Shown: positions 22,871-34,984 of the stretch, piece by piece | Layout: each line of letters opens with the position of its first letter | How positions within the stretch are numbered: position 1 is the first letter of the stretch | NCBI GenBank assembly: GCA_022592445.1 | Contig: JABYQR010000041.1 | Coordinates: 124,001 to 188,000 of the forward strand | Source of the DNA: Cytidiella melzeri | Lineage: Eukaryota; Basidiomycota; Agaricomycetes; Polyporales; Irpicaceae | Length of the DNA: 64,000 nt | Direction of reading: 5' to 3' | The notes under the pieces: model-generated | Told to the model about the DNA's origin: nothing | Seen by the model: only the letters and a program-made list of their open reading frames with translations | Databases searched by the model: none | Program-made: the position numbers and the translations under genes

Positions 22871-23813
22871 ACAAAGCCCTCAGGTGACAGTTTCTTCACA
22901 GCGACTGCCAAAATCTGGCCTCCGGGAACATACGAAGATGATTGCGAGTCATGCAGAGCAGAAGTCGAGTATTTCCGCGGTCCAAGTCGGTTACTGAGAT
23001 GCTCAGTCTGCAAGAACAGGTTTTACTGCGTACGTACAGTCGTCTCGTCCATTTACAGGGCAGTCATCGATGCTTTCCCACCTAATAAAGTGCACATTGC
23101 CAAAGGTGAGACCACGATCGAAGAGAAATGCAGTGAGATTCGACGTTCCATACCATATCTTCTTGGCAGAAACGACTGGACAGAGCACAACTTGAAGACA
23201 GCTTGCTACAAGCTCCCCACGGTGCCCTTAGCGCTCCCCACGTCCACCGTGTCACCCGAAGAATTGGTTGCAGAGGTCGAAAGGGCGAGTGAGTGGTCAA
23301 GAAAGTGCTGGCCGACACTGAGGTAGGTTGTACGCACTGCAAGCCTCCGCCGCTACTCATGACCGACTCCCAGGGCCTCACATGACCTTCGCCGAACTCA
23401 AAATGCTTGATGGTTTCAAAGCGATGGCCAGTAAGTGGCTTGAGGTGCGAGTCCCTCCTGCCCCATTCCCGAACAAGCACTCCTTGACGCCACTCTACCA
23501 CGTCGCCGCCTCCTTCTCGCGCCTGTATCTACTAGACGACATTGCTCGCCTCCGCCAGCAGTCTTGTACGGATGAAGCGTTCGCAGCTTCGCTGGAGCCA
23601 CTGGAAGCTCATCTCGATAGTTTCGTTTTTCCATCGACGTTCACTCGCTTGTTCGGACCGAAGATAACGAGGAGACCAGGGGAACTGAGCGCAGGAGAGT
23701 ACATGATGCTTTAGCGGATGATGGCGGTATACTGGTTTGCACAGGGGTCGGAGAGCGGGAAAAAGTGGATGGAGTTGGTGGCGGCCATGAAAGCGCTGGA
23801 CAATCGGAGGTAA
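22871..23813 (+). CDS. Unrecognised gene, with an in-frame TAG near its end
   Basis: Not recognised. An open stretch from about 22871 reads through WPPGTYEDDCESCRAEVEY and LLRCSVCKNR, two CX2C pairs that could bind zinc. A possible 39-base intron (itself open) then leads to AVIDAFPPNKVHIAKGETT, IPYLLGRNDWTEHNLK and KLPTVPLALPTSTVSPEEL. A GTGAGT donor near 23291 joins to an exon with MTFAELKMLDGFKAMASKW, a long helical region (LYHVAASFSRLYLLDDIARL) and a TAG at 23712-23714. The same frame continues for 32 more protein-like codons (RMMAVYWFAQGSESGKKWM) to TAA at 23813. No ATG start was found, so the 5' exon is unknown. It may be a real gene ending at the TAG, a gene with a recent nonsense mutation, or a decaying copy. 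Confidence 0.4.
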
Positions 23814-24485
23814 AGCAATTCTTGGAGGCGATAACTCGTAGGTTATTGAATGCTATGCGTATGCTTTGTACCCAAAAACGCTGTACGTCTTTGCCCTCCC
23901 CTTCCTCGCTACACACTATGTCATTGGCGTGTGGGGAAACTGGGACTGTCATATCCTGTCATTTTGGTTCTATGCAACGAATCAGCGTCAAGAAAGCGCA
24001 GTACCAGGAACTTACTCGATGGCGGCGGTTCACTACTGTATGTTCATTGTCATATCTTGCACTCATGTCGTACACATATGCCAAATCCCCACGATTTTCA
24101 TTGTGCAACGCAGCACCTTCCGGTACATCTACGTACGTATTGTAAAAAATGTGTCAAAAGCTGATTAGCCGCACGCCAGTAGGAGAATACGAAAAGCAAA
24201 CGGCATGCCCAGCTTCAGACTCGAGAGACTCAATCTCTATGCTCGACCTGCGAGATGCTGAAGCATCGGTACGACGTCTTTCATGGAGAAATTCCAAACG
24301 CGAAGTCCGAGGTCGAGGTGACTGTAAAGAAAAGAACTCGCCGCATCAATGCCAATATATATACACTTGGGCGCTAGGGTTACGTCAGCGTTACCCACGC
24401 TTGCTGATTTGCAAACCATGAATCTGCTAAGAGTACCTAGTATTATCATGATAGTACACGATAAATTGGCCGGTGGCCAGCTGCT
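23814..24485. other. Intergenic, no gene recognised
   Basis: No supported gene. A TATATATACAC box near 24355-24365 sits about 125 bases before the next start codon and may be its promoter. Confidence 0.45.
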
Positions 24486-25202
24486 ATGTCTCTCAGGAAA
24501 CGGAATACTTTCAAGTCTTCAGAGACAGGTGACGAGGACCAGGGGCCTATCCTTGACGAACAAGGTATTTTTCTTGCTTTTGTCGACCAACATGAAGACG
24601 AGTCAAGCCGTGATGCTTCAATTGCAACTCACAGAACAGGAACAGCTCATCAACTTGCTGAAGAAAGACAGCGCTGCCAAGAATGCACGCTATGCAGGCC
24701 TGCTCCAAGGGCTTGTCGGAATTTCCGCAATATTGTCTGTAAACTCACCATCTCATCCTCCTCTTTGCTGGCTCATCGTGGCCTACACAGACACCTCATG
24801 TACCTGTCCAGCAGTACAGGAGAGTCCCCATTCGCGGCTGTTCTTCCTCCAGGCTCTACCTCATCCAGGCCATTACCGGTGGCACCATTCTTTAGCTCTG
24901 TTGCATTATTTATCCACGTCAACTTGTTTCTGCGTCTTTTGCCTTCCGCCCACTTTATCCGCAGGAGCGTGTCAAGCACGTTTGCAGGTCACGTCCCTCT
25001 ACGCTACACTTTCATTTTTGCTATGGCTGCCGTCGCTCCTGTGCTATCTTTAGCTCTGTGGCAGAGCTGGGCGGACGTTCTATGGTGGTGCACCACGGTT
25101 TGCCTCGTGTACTGGATTTACACTGCGCAGTCCTGGTTTGAGCAGGAAGCCGAGGAAATCAAACAGTTGGAGAAGCTGCAGTATGACGCGAAGGGAGCAT
25201 AG
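24486..25202 (+). CDS. Small multi-spanning membrane protein, uncharacterised
   Basis: Function unknown. Exon 1 encodes a polar N-terminus (MSLRKRNTFKSSETGDEDQG). Splicing to a second frame adds an acidic/basic helix (EQEQLINLLKKDSAAKNARY) that runs into a first hydrophobic segment (GLLQGLVGISAIL). The last exon holds three further hydrophobic stretches: VALFIHVNLFLRLL, YTFIFAMAAVAPVLSLAL and WADVLWWCTTVCLVYWIY. It ends in a charged tail (EQEAEEIKQLEKLQYDAKGA). About 190 residues and four predicted helices, with both ends probably cytosolic. Possibly endomembrane, by general resemblance to small fungal integral proteins; no named family was recognised. Confidence 0.6.
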   Translation: MSLRKRNTFKSSETGDEDQGPILDEQGIFLAFVDQHEDESSRDASIATHRTGTAHQLAEERQRCQECTLCRPAPRACRNFRNIVCKLTISSSSLLAHRGLHRHLMYLSSSTGESPFAAVLPPGSTSSRPLPVAPFFSSVALFIHVNLFLRLLPSAHFIRRSVSSTFAGHVPLRYTFIFAMAAVAPVLSLALWQSWADVLWWCTTVCLVYWIYTAQSWFEQEAEEIKQLEKLQYDAKGA

Positions 25203-25563
25203 GTATAGCTACGCTGTCGGTTGCGATGCGACTATGTATTTATTGTCGGCAACATGTACTTACTTGGTGTTGTAAACCCTATGCCACACATGATTTTCTG
25301 GACCGCTCATGATACAAATGAACGACACTTCAAATTGAAGTTACAACGAGAGACAAGGTACTAATACACCATTACTACATGAAGAAGTACAGGTACAATA
25401 ACGAACAGATCATGAATGCATAAATGTCATGCGTGATCATAAAAACTAGCGTTCAAGTCCAAGGCAGATGATGCACGGGTAGTACAAATACAATCGCCAC
25501 TTACGCTTCCCTAACCCATAATCTCGCAAAGACACCATCCACTGTCTCAACTTCGTCAACTCT
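25203..25563. other. Spacer between convergent genes
   Basis: A 361-base tail-to-tail spacer with AT-rich 3'-end sequence and no reading frame of interest. Confidence 0.5.
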
Positions 25564-27278
25564 TTAGAAACCCCACGTAGAAATCGTCGTTCTCGACTTG
25601 TCAGGTTTAATCCTGGCACTCTTGAATGCCTCTTCCGGCCGTCTGATGATCTGCACGCCTGGTCCGGCAGTCGGAGGCTCGTCGTATCTGAAGTCCTTCA
25701 GAGAGTCCAAGGTGTGACTTCCGGCTAAGGTCGGAACACTGCTGCTCGCGACACTGCCACTTGTGCGATCCCGGTAGGCTCGATAGCGGCGCTTTGGCGG
25801 GGGTGTGAATAGCATGTCGGCGTCGTTGCTATTTCGTGAAGCGTCGTAGACCTGAGGACGTTTCCAGAAGCTCCAAGCTCTGCAGATAGCCTATGGATAC
25901 CGGTCAGCACACTTTACCCCCAGACCAAACACCAATAACCGCTTACCCTCTGAGATACGAATATTAGAAAAAACGCCATGCCAACTATTCTCTCCGATGA
26001 ATGAGAGAATCATTGCATATATAAAAAGCACGAGCTTACCAGAAGCTGAGAGCATATCAGGTACAACGCCCATCGGAACCCATATTGATACGAGATTGAC
26101 TCTGCCATATGGGATAATGGTCAGGTAGGGGGTGCTGCGTAGACGACATGACTTACAGGGTAGACGCAAACAGATAGAGCGTGAAGATCGATGTACGAAC
26201 CCCCAGCGATAGCTTCTCGTCCGTAAGATGGCTATTGTTACGCACCGCCCGCCAGTAGCGAGTTGCCTTCACTGTGACATTGACTGCGGCACATCAGTTC
26301 AAGTGCGCCTTAGCATCGTGAGCAAAATTAGATACCTTCGAGAATCACCGCAGCAGCGCACAAAAGTGTGGATAATACCTGGACTGCGTCTGAGCTAGAG
26401 TGCTCTAGGTCAGAATAGCCGACAACTAGGAGTCGGAAGAGACGTACAACTGGCTCCAATCCAAAGAACAGTAGAAGTAGCGCTGCTCTCGATTGACACG
26501 ATCTGCATGAGTAAGCCCGAGCTGTGCAGAGGTTCGGCAGTGAGTGAAGGCCGATAAGGATCGACCACAGGAAACATACGTTCACCGCAATGGCCACGAA
26601 AAGTCCAAAAACAATAAACGGTATCAAATAAATCTGAACATCAGATCGATGTCAGCGATGCTCAAGATGTTTCCAAGGCAAAAACTCACGACCAACTTCA
26701 AGTTCTTCTGTCTTCGTGACTCGGGAAGTACGTGTTCGTCGCTGCCATCCCATGTCCTCCACATGCGATACGCCAGAAGGAGTAATGCGGAGCAGGTCCT
26801 GCGTGCAGGGTGTAAGTATTGCGGAGATCGATGACGTATACACAGCCTACATGGTGGGGACTGCGCCCAGGAGGGATGCCTGAGCGATGCACAGTCCTTG
26901 ACTGGGTTCAGGGCCTGTGTGCTGACCGACATAGAACCTACATAGTGCGATGGGAAAGATGTCAACTACCGTTTTGAAAAGAGAAAGACTTGAACGCACA
27001 ATAGTGTCGAGAACACTCCTGATAAGATCCAGGTTATACAAACAGTCACGACGGCGGGATGAGCGTGTACGGTCTTGGCAAAGATGAAGGTGGAAAGGAG
27101 AATGGGGAGAGCTATGTGACCAGCAGCGATTTGAAAGAAAAGCCACCCGACAAGGTCTGCGGGTGCAGCAGCACCTATCTCCTCCTCCGTAACACCTGAC
27201 AGGTAACAGATTGGGATCAGCTGAACAGCACTCAGGCTACAAGAGGGAGAGGGACTCACGGGGGAGCAGGAGGTGCAT
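25564..27278 (-). CDS. Seven-transmembrane GPCR-like protein
   Basis: A multi-exon protein with about seven hydrophobic helices, resembling an uncharacterised group of basidiomycete receptor-like proteins. Exon 1 is very short (MHLLLP) and splices to VTEEEIGAAAPADLVGWLFFQIAAGHIALPILL. Further helices include VVTVCITWILSGVFSTLL, GLCIAQASLLGAVPT (after the GPEPSQ loop), CSALLLLAYRMWRTW, IYLIPFIVFGLFVAIAVNV and a late segment with VNLVSIWVPMGVVPDM. The last exon is a cytosolic tail (PPPKRRYRAYRDRTSG, then Ser/Thr-rich) that could be regulated by phosphorylation. No ligand or G-protein motif allows naming. An ion-channel or transporter identity cannot be excluded. A TATATATT box near 27335-27343 lies just upstream. 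Confidence 0.62.
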
Positions 27279-27721
27279 CGTCTCACTGGTGAAGAAGAAA
27301 GTCTTGGTGCGTCAGCAGTAGCAATATAAGCTGGGTATATATTAGCCTCAAGACATGAGAGGGCTGCGCTTTAGTACTAGCTCGGACTTATGGATGCGCC
27401 ACGACTAACAAGCGTGAGGCACAGCATACACGAGGTTTTAATGGTGTAGTTTCCAATGACGTTCCAATCCTATCAAAGGATGCCGGATGACCTTGGTATG
27501 TACCAGACCAGCGAGCATGGCAGTGACATGACAATGCAACGTTACCAGCGAAGAGGCGTTATTGCTGCATGGCGGTGGCAGTGGTGAACGACGAGGGATG
27601 CCTTTACTGGCGTAACACGCGTTGACCACGTGTCTTTATCTAGAGACGGGGGCGCCAAAGTACGCTTACGCCGCCACCACCGCTTCGCTGCTTGACTCTT
27701 ACCGTCGATGTAGGTTTCCTC
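27279..27721. promoter_or_regulatory. Divergent promoter region
   Basis: A 443-base spacer between divergent genes. On the minus strand a TATATA motif near 27335-27343 suits the GPCR-like gene. No coding signal was seen. Confidence 0.4.
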
Positions 27722-28705
27722 ATGTCGACCTACTACAAGGCACGACCGCGCCGTGCGTCCACAAGCAGCTCACAGCCCCCACCACCACGTCAAACGGAGG
27801 TGCTCGCTGCTTTAGACGTCGCCGACCAGTCTATCTATATCTTTCCGACACCACCCTCTTTGCCTGGAAGCCCAGGCGGATCTTCTGTATTCTCAGCCCC
27901 TTCAGACCTTACTGGCTCCTCTGGTTTTGACGCAAGATCGAGGGGTGATACTGTCTCGTCTCACGCGAGCACGAGCAGGAGCCCTGATCGGCTTCACCCT
28001 CGACTTTCCTCCGCGAGTCCCCCGTCTAACTCAGATTTTGAGCTGTGGGACTGGGTAGCAGCGTCAGGAGAGGATGTCTCTGACCGGCGCGGGCTCTGGG
28101 AGCTTGAAGACGACTTAGAGAGAGCTAGCCGATGGAATATCATCTCTCGTCACCCTGCGGCTAGTCAGACGCAGCCTCTTACCTCATCGTCCTTCCCCTC
28201 TACCAACGACTTTATCGAACAACATTACCGCGTATTCTTGCGATCGCGGGCTCAGTCGAACATCAGTAACCTGACCGCGAACTCTCGCGGTACAAATCGC
28301 TCAGCATTCACGCCACAACCGCGCATACACATACCTCTTTTGTCTTTCTTTGCTTCTTTGCTGTTTCTAGACCTTGAAGACCCTGCCTTACGCCTCCTCA
28401 GCCAGTCATCACCGGACTCGATTCTTTTCCCTGGTCAACCAACTCTACTAGGTTCACCTGATGAAGACGAGCTCGTGAAACCCCACGGCCTCCTGCGTCT
28501 TCTTGCACGCGGTTCGCAGTATCCGGTGAACGTCATCAAGGACGGACTGGCTGTGGTCTGCGACCCGTCGTTCTCAATTGCGAATCCGTTTGGCGTACCG
28601 GAGATCAGCGCAATCCGGAAGTTTGGTAGATTCGTTGGCGGAACTTGGTCGAAAGGGGGGAAAGCCTGGCGAGCGGTAAGGCTGGGTGAAGATCCTGCAC
28701 CATGA
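27722..28705 (+). CDS. Uncharacterised intronless protein, 327 residues
   Basis: Not recognised. A single long exon starting at ATG 27722 (MSTYYKARPRRAST); the frame is open further upstream but has no ATG. The first 130 residues are Ser/Pro-rich and probably disordered (PPSLPGSPGGSS, SRSPDRLHPRLSSASPPS). A more ordered part follows: FELWDWVAASGEDVSDRRGLWELEDD, FIEQHYRVFLRSRAQ, a hydrophobic stretch (IPLLSFFASLLFLDLEDPALRLL), and a conserved-looking C-terminal segment (LFPGQPTLLG, HGLLRLLARGSQYPVN, SNANPFGVPEIS-like SIANPFGVPE). The hydrophobic stretch could be a tail-side membrane anchor or a buried helix. Sustained open frame with fungal codon usage supports a real gene. Confidence 0.6.
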   Translation: MSTYYKARPRRASTSSSQPPPPRQTEVLAALDVADQSIYIFPTPPSLPGSPGGSSVFSAPSDLTGSSGFDARSRGDTVSSHASTSRSPDRLHPRLSSASPPSNSDFELWDWVAASGEDVSDRRGLWELEDDLERASRWNIISRHPAASQTQPLTSSSFPSTNDFIEQHYRVFLRSRAQSNISNLTANSRGTNRSAFTPQPRIHIPLLSFFASLLFLDLEDPALRLLSQSSPDSILFPGQPTLLGSPDEDELVKPHGLLRLLARGSQYPVNVIKDGLAVVCDPSFSIANPFGVPEISAIRKFGRFVGGTWSKGGKAWRAVRLGEDPAP

Positions 28706-29166
28706 GCTCTACCCATCTTTCGGATATGCTACGTTGAACTGTTATTTAGGAATGCCGTTGCCATGCTTGCTCTTGCTACATCCATCCACGCTCATCGCCG
28801 TTCTCTAGTTGTATGGATACATAGATTTATTTGTAGTCTCACGTACAAGCTCACTGTGCAGATTTTCGAGTCGAGCGTAAAGACCTTATATTCTGGATAT
28901 TTCCACGTGGAGGAACGCCACAAAGGCTTCGGCTAGGACCGGCCAGCCTCGACGCGCACCGTTCTGCTCAACCCACTCATCGCCGCTCATCATGTTAGAG
29001 TAAGCTGCTTTGGTCTTGAAGGACGCATCCTAGTTTATGTCCTTTGACCGATCGCTCAAAACAATTTCTACTTCATGAAATTGCCGCCAAAGTGTCGACC
29101 AGTGTTTAAATTGTCAGAGGGAAAGCGTGCGAGCATTCCCTGCACCGTGGGTGGAATTTATCCGGA
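28706..29166. other. Intergenic, no gene recognised
   Basis: 3' flank of the upstream gene. No supported feature. Confidence 0.4.
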
Positions 29167-29557
29167 TCAATGGACTCTAATACCAACCACAACGCTGGTA
29201 ATACATGTACCGTGGCCACGACTGCTAACGTTCACCCAACATCTCTAGTAATCCGCGGGACCGGAACCAAGAAAACAACGAGCTTACCTGCTTTGTCTCG
29301 TCCACCCACATTACCATGGGCTCGGGCACATGAATGGGAAAGACGGCATCCCAGGCTGTGTCAACTATGAGACCTTTCTTGGCAAGTCGCACAAAACATC
29401 CAGTATTGTTTGTTTTCTCTGAAACAACGTATTCACAGCTTAATCTATGCACATTACGAGTAGCCACGCCGTCTAGCTCAGCATGGTGGTGCGCGAACAT
29501 ACCAAACAGATTATCCAATAAAAGCGCAAGTCCTCTGGGCACAAAACTACCCTGCAG
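29167..29557 (-). CDS. Orphan two-exon reading frame, possible partial gene
   Basis: Not recognised. A 90-codon exon (29288-29557) and a 26-codon exon (29167-29244) join in phase across a 43-base GTAAGC...CTAG intron and end in TGA. The protein reads like a folded domain: GSFVPRGLALLLDNLFGMF, VHRLSCEYVVSEKTNNTG, FVRLAKKGLIVDTAWDAVF, WVNVSSRGHGTC. The helix followed by strands faintly recalls hotdog-fold thioesterases, but I cannot support that name. Upstream, a seven-codon segment could join by a 40-base intron, but no start codon was found, so this may be the 3' part of a gene or a relic. Confidence 0.35.
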
Positions 29558-30141
29558 CTATGATGTGAACTTTCAGCTGCCATCCCGCCCACGATACCAC
29601 CGTTCCAGTGTGTCGGAAACTAGTGTGAGTATCGGTTTACACCCGTCATTTCTACCGCCTGATGGTGGGCTATCTAAACAGCACCGGCTAGGCTCGCCGT
29701 CTTAGCTGTGTGAGGTACTGTACCGCGTTTTCACTGCTCTGGCACTGGTCGCTAGACGTACCCGTCTTTCCTACGGTATGGCGCAGCAACTATGATCATA
29801 CCCACCAGTGCGGGTGCGATCACATTGCTTGCTGCTTGTTTTGCGCGTTGAGCACTCGCTGCCGCACAATCTCTCGCCCTTTTTCCAACCCGGCAGAGCC
29901 TTCCAATTGTAAAATGTTACCACGAGCGTGTGTCCTTCTACCATTTGCCCAAACAGCTGAAATGTCTCCAAGCTTATTGGCCAGTGGAACACTGCGATTA
30001 TAACATAGCAGCGCTGCAGACAAGTCATCATTCACAGAATACGGTGAAAGAGAAAGGTATAAAAGGTGTTCAGCTTCAGAGCAAAGTCCTCAGGACACTC
30101 ATCACCTCTTCTACTCAGGTATTCCTCAGTGTCAACGGACA
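29558..30141 (+). promoter_or_regulatory. Upstream region and TATA box of the manganese peroxidase
   Basis: About 580 bases before the peroxidase start. TATAAAA at 30058-30064, roughly 80 bases before the ATG, is a good core promoter. I looked for metal-response elements (TGCRCNC) by eye and did not find a convincing one. Confidence 0.5.
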
Positions 30142-31892
<1,751 letters not shown>

Positions 31893-33850
31893 GCAGTGGT
31901 GGTCGCCCGATGAATGTTAGATTCCTCTTATTCGCTTTAAATCGCTGTCGCTATCGTGTTCTTGTACACTGTGTCCTGAGCTCGCGCACATGGTTGCGAC
32001 CCTCACCTCGCGTACTAGTTTTGTATTTTGTCCACCTAGAAATTCATGCGGCTTTTGTGTGTAACTCATGATGTGTCGCTTGGAATCTGCCCCAGAATTA
32101 GTCTCATTGTTACCAGCATCAATTGTATATGCAAGCTTGACACTTGTGTGTGTTTCGTCGAGCTTTACTCTTCTTCGAATCCGAGTGAACTATTATGGAT
32201 GTAGCTCGGTAATTTGACCTTGAATGCGCAGCACACGAAGTCTGAGGCGAGCCGAAGAAAAATCGATTGCTTAGCATCGTAAGGATACATCTCTACATTG
32301 CTGTTTACAAATCGTCGTGTGTGAATACGCTCGTTGGATGCCCACTCGTGCTTTGGAAGATGATAACAGTAGGTGCTAAAATCTACATTTGGACCGACAT
32401 AAAAATATCCAGACTCAAGAGAGGACCACTCACCTATTTATCGGGCTGCCAACTAGGACACGCTCGAGAGAGACTTGGAGAGACTAAAGAGAAGCATGTT
32501 TGCGACAGCGCCAGAGAGTGGAGTGCTGTAGCTCAGGATGATGATGCCTTGACGCAGCACCATCCTGGGCGACGGCACTCCTCTCGCATTGCAATGCGAC
32601 CAGCATGCCCTCATGCCCACGGAAAGGGTGATCGTCTGGCAAAAGGAGTGCATGACGCTCTGCAATGAAAGCTGAGGTAGCTTGCGGTGGCCCGAGGCCG
32701 CTGCGCCGCAAGATAGCTCAGCTTCGATGGGGGGCCCGGGGGATGACTGGAAGTGTAGAAAATTGACCTGGGTTGCACGGCCTTTTAACCTTGCTCGGGC
32801 TCTTTGTATGTGCAGGTTTGTGCGAAATGTGACGGAAAACATACCGTACTGAACCACATATACACAAAAGATGCGATCGGCCTAGTACACATGCATGTAC
32901 CGATGCGTGATGATGGCCCTCAGCCAAAGGTTGGTCGTGATTGTTTTAGCCTATGCTCTGCACAATAACAGTAAATGCGCAGACCGCCGGGAACAAAAGA
33001 AGAGGCCTGAAGATGATTATGCAAATAGAATGTACAGACCTCGAGGACAAAAGAAGAGGGATCGAGGAAGTGTTTCACATTTGATGTTGTTTTGTGAAGA
33101 CATCGAGAGCGTAAGATTGGGCATGGGGCTGTGCTGAAAGAATATGTTAGGGAACTAAAGAAAGATCGATCGACTCGGTGCAGTTCAAAAGCCAAGTTGG
33201 ATGACAATATCGAATGAGAAGCCGGCGGGAGGGCTACTATTTCGTGAAAGTAGGGCCAAACAGCAGTGCACTCTGTATCTTGCTTGCCACAAAAAAAACA
33301 GGGCTTCTACAAGTGTCCGCCATGCCCGACTGTTGTGCACTCGAAGAAGTCCCTCCCGTCGCACAAGATGATGGATTTGGTTTTCTGCACTGTGCTGACC
33401 GTGTGCGTGAAGGAACGGTATCCTCGGGCGGGCAGAAGATCTCGAGGGACTTCGGATTTAGGGGTGTTCCCATTTTCTTGCTGTATAATGGGTGCCAAAC
33501 TTTGATATCAAAGGAGCTAGAATGTGGATTGTCCCGTCTTCGAAGTCACCGACGACTTGCAAGAAGCGAAGTACTTACCGCGATGCATTGTATCTGGTCA
33601 GTTGCGTGCGTTCTTCCGTCGTCCTTCTTTTCACATGCAAGTCGTGAGCGCAAAGCAGCGACATGTCAGCCGCCGCCGCTGTCGAACAAGGTGAGCCGAC
33701 GTGCAAGCCCCAAGTACTACAAAACGTATATATAGCGTACATCTCTCGCCTGACAATCCTCACAACCCACCTCACCTCTTGCCACCCTTCCATTCCCTCG
33801 CTCATCGCCCGTCTCCCCACATACTGACATTTTGCTTTCCTTCCACAGAT
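31893..33850. other. Intergenic, no gene recognised
   Basis: About 2 kb with scattered short open frames and no family motif. The frames at 32267-32668 and 33214-33735 lack conserved motifs and splice support. At 33728-33735 a TATATATA box is followed by about 110 bases of very pyrimidine-rich sequence ending in CCACAG, which looks like a promoter and leader for something downstream. Confidence 0.45.
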
Positions 33851-34155
33851 ACCAGGGGAGGGCAGTTTGCTCATGCAGCGGCTGTCCTGCGCACACCTGA
33901 CAAGGTCCCCGCAGAGTCCCAGAATGCCAAGCAGAAATGCGGAAGCAGATGCAGGGGAACCTAAGTGCGCTTATAACAACCCGGGGAAGGGCAGCCTGTC
34001 GGTTTCATGACCGGCGGGCTGTCCTGCGCAGTACCTTTACGTGGTCCCCGGGATAAGTACCCAAACAAAGGGGAAACTAAACTGCACCAAATAAACCAGG
34101 TGAGGAGTAGCTCGCTGTCCTTGCGTATGGCCTATGGTCTATACGTGGTCCGCAT
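33851..34155 (+). repeat. Three-copy degenerate tandem repeat
   Basis: Three related units start at 33851, 33979 and 34095, each opening with ACC(A/C)GG and containing a shared GCTGTCCTGCGCA-like core followed by a (T/A)CGTGGTCC-like segment. Units one and two are closest; unit three is shorter. In one frame, units one and two both translate to a PGEG...M...LSCA pattern, but the frame is not open throughout. An upstream TATA box and CT-rich leader suggest it may be transcribed. Confidence 0.5.
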
Positions 34156-34984
34156 TGTAAGTTACTCTCGCCGGCTGAACAAGTAGTCAGCCACCGAGAG
34201 TAATCAACGCGTTGTACATAACGTTTCTTGCCTAATAAGCATCTGAATCAGCTGTATATGCGTTAGCATTTGCTCAGCGGAAAGTGGGCTGCCTACAAAC
34301 ACAACGGTGCTCAGTCAACACTTTTGTTGCGAGTACGTGCTGTGAAGGGTGCGATAGTACAAGTCAGTGAAGGTGATACATGCTCCCGGGCGCAGCGTGG
34401 ACTATCAACATTTGGTATCGCTCCATGAGGTCAAGTGACGCCCTGCTTTCGGAGTCGTTGCGTATCGCTGTGGGACAGTCTGTAGTTTTCAAACATCGGA
34501 GGCTATGAAACAAATGTGACCTATCAATTATTATTCTCTGCATCCATGCCAGCCGATGGCTTACCCAGAAGAACACTTACTGTTTACCACAGAAGTATTC
34601 TACACGCACGAAACGTCGTGACTCCGTAGGACTTATACAGTGCGGCACAAGGTATGATAGGTGCAGTGAGCCTGAGAATGTACCAAGAAATCGGTAAGCC
34701 TCGCTTGCTTCGATAGTGCCGTCATTAGCCCGCCAAAGTTCTGGAGGGATTACGGGTTATAAACAAATCTACGAGATTGATTGGCCAAACCACTGAACTT
34801 GAGCTTGAACTTGAAATTGAACGTTCAAGTGAAAGAGGTGTCCACCGGTACCTTACGGCTGGTGGTGGGCCGGACTTGTTATGTAAGCTCAGCATCGCTC
34901 ACCGTGAGTCTCACGGCAACGTTCGACATCGAACTCTCACCTTCACTCCTGGAATTCTCGCATAGGCATTACTGAAAATATATC
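34156..34984. other. Intergenic, no gene recognised
   Basis: No supported gene. Contains the promoter of the histidine-phosphatase gene. A small internal GAACTTGA-type repetition at 34797-34822 is noted but short. Confidence 0.4.

Noticed and set aside
22981..23060. MYND zinc finger suggested by LLRCSVCKNRFYC
   Set aside because: The remaining MYND cysteines and histidine do not follow in any spliced frame.
27692..27721. Start of the 327-residue protein at 27692
   Set aside because: The codon is TTG; the first ATG in frame is at 27722.
33214..33735. A 173-codon plus-strand frame and an overlapping frame with YKCPPCP
   Set aside because: No complete zinc-finger spacing, no start context, no splice partners and no conserved motif.
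34797..34830. Short GAACTTGA-type direct repeats
   Set aside because: Only a few units of simple sequence; no sign of function.
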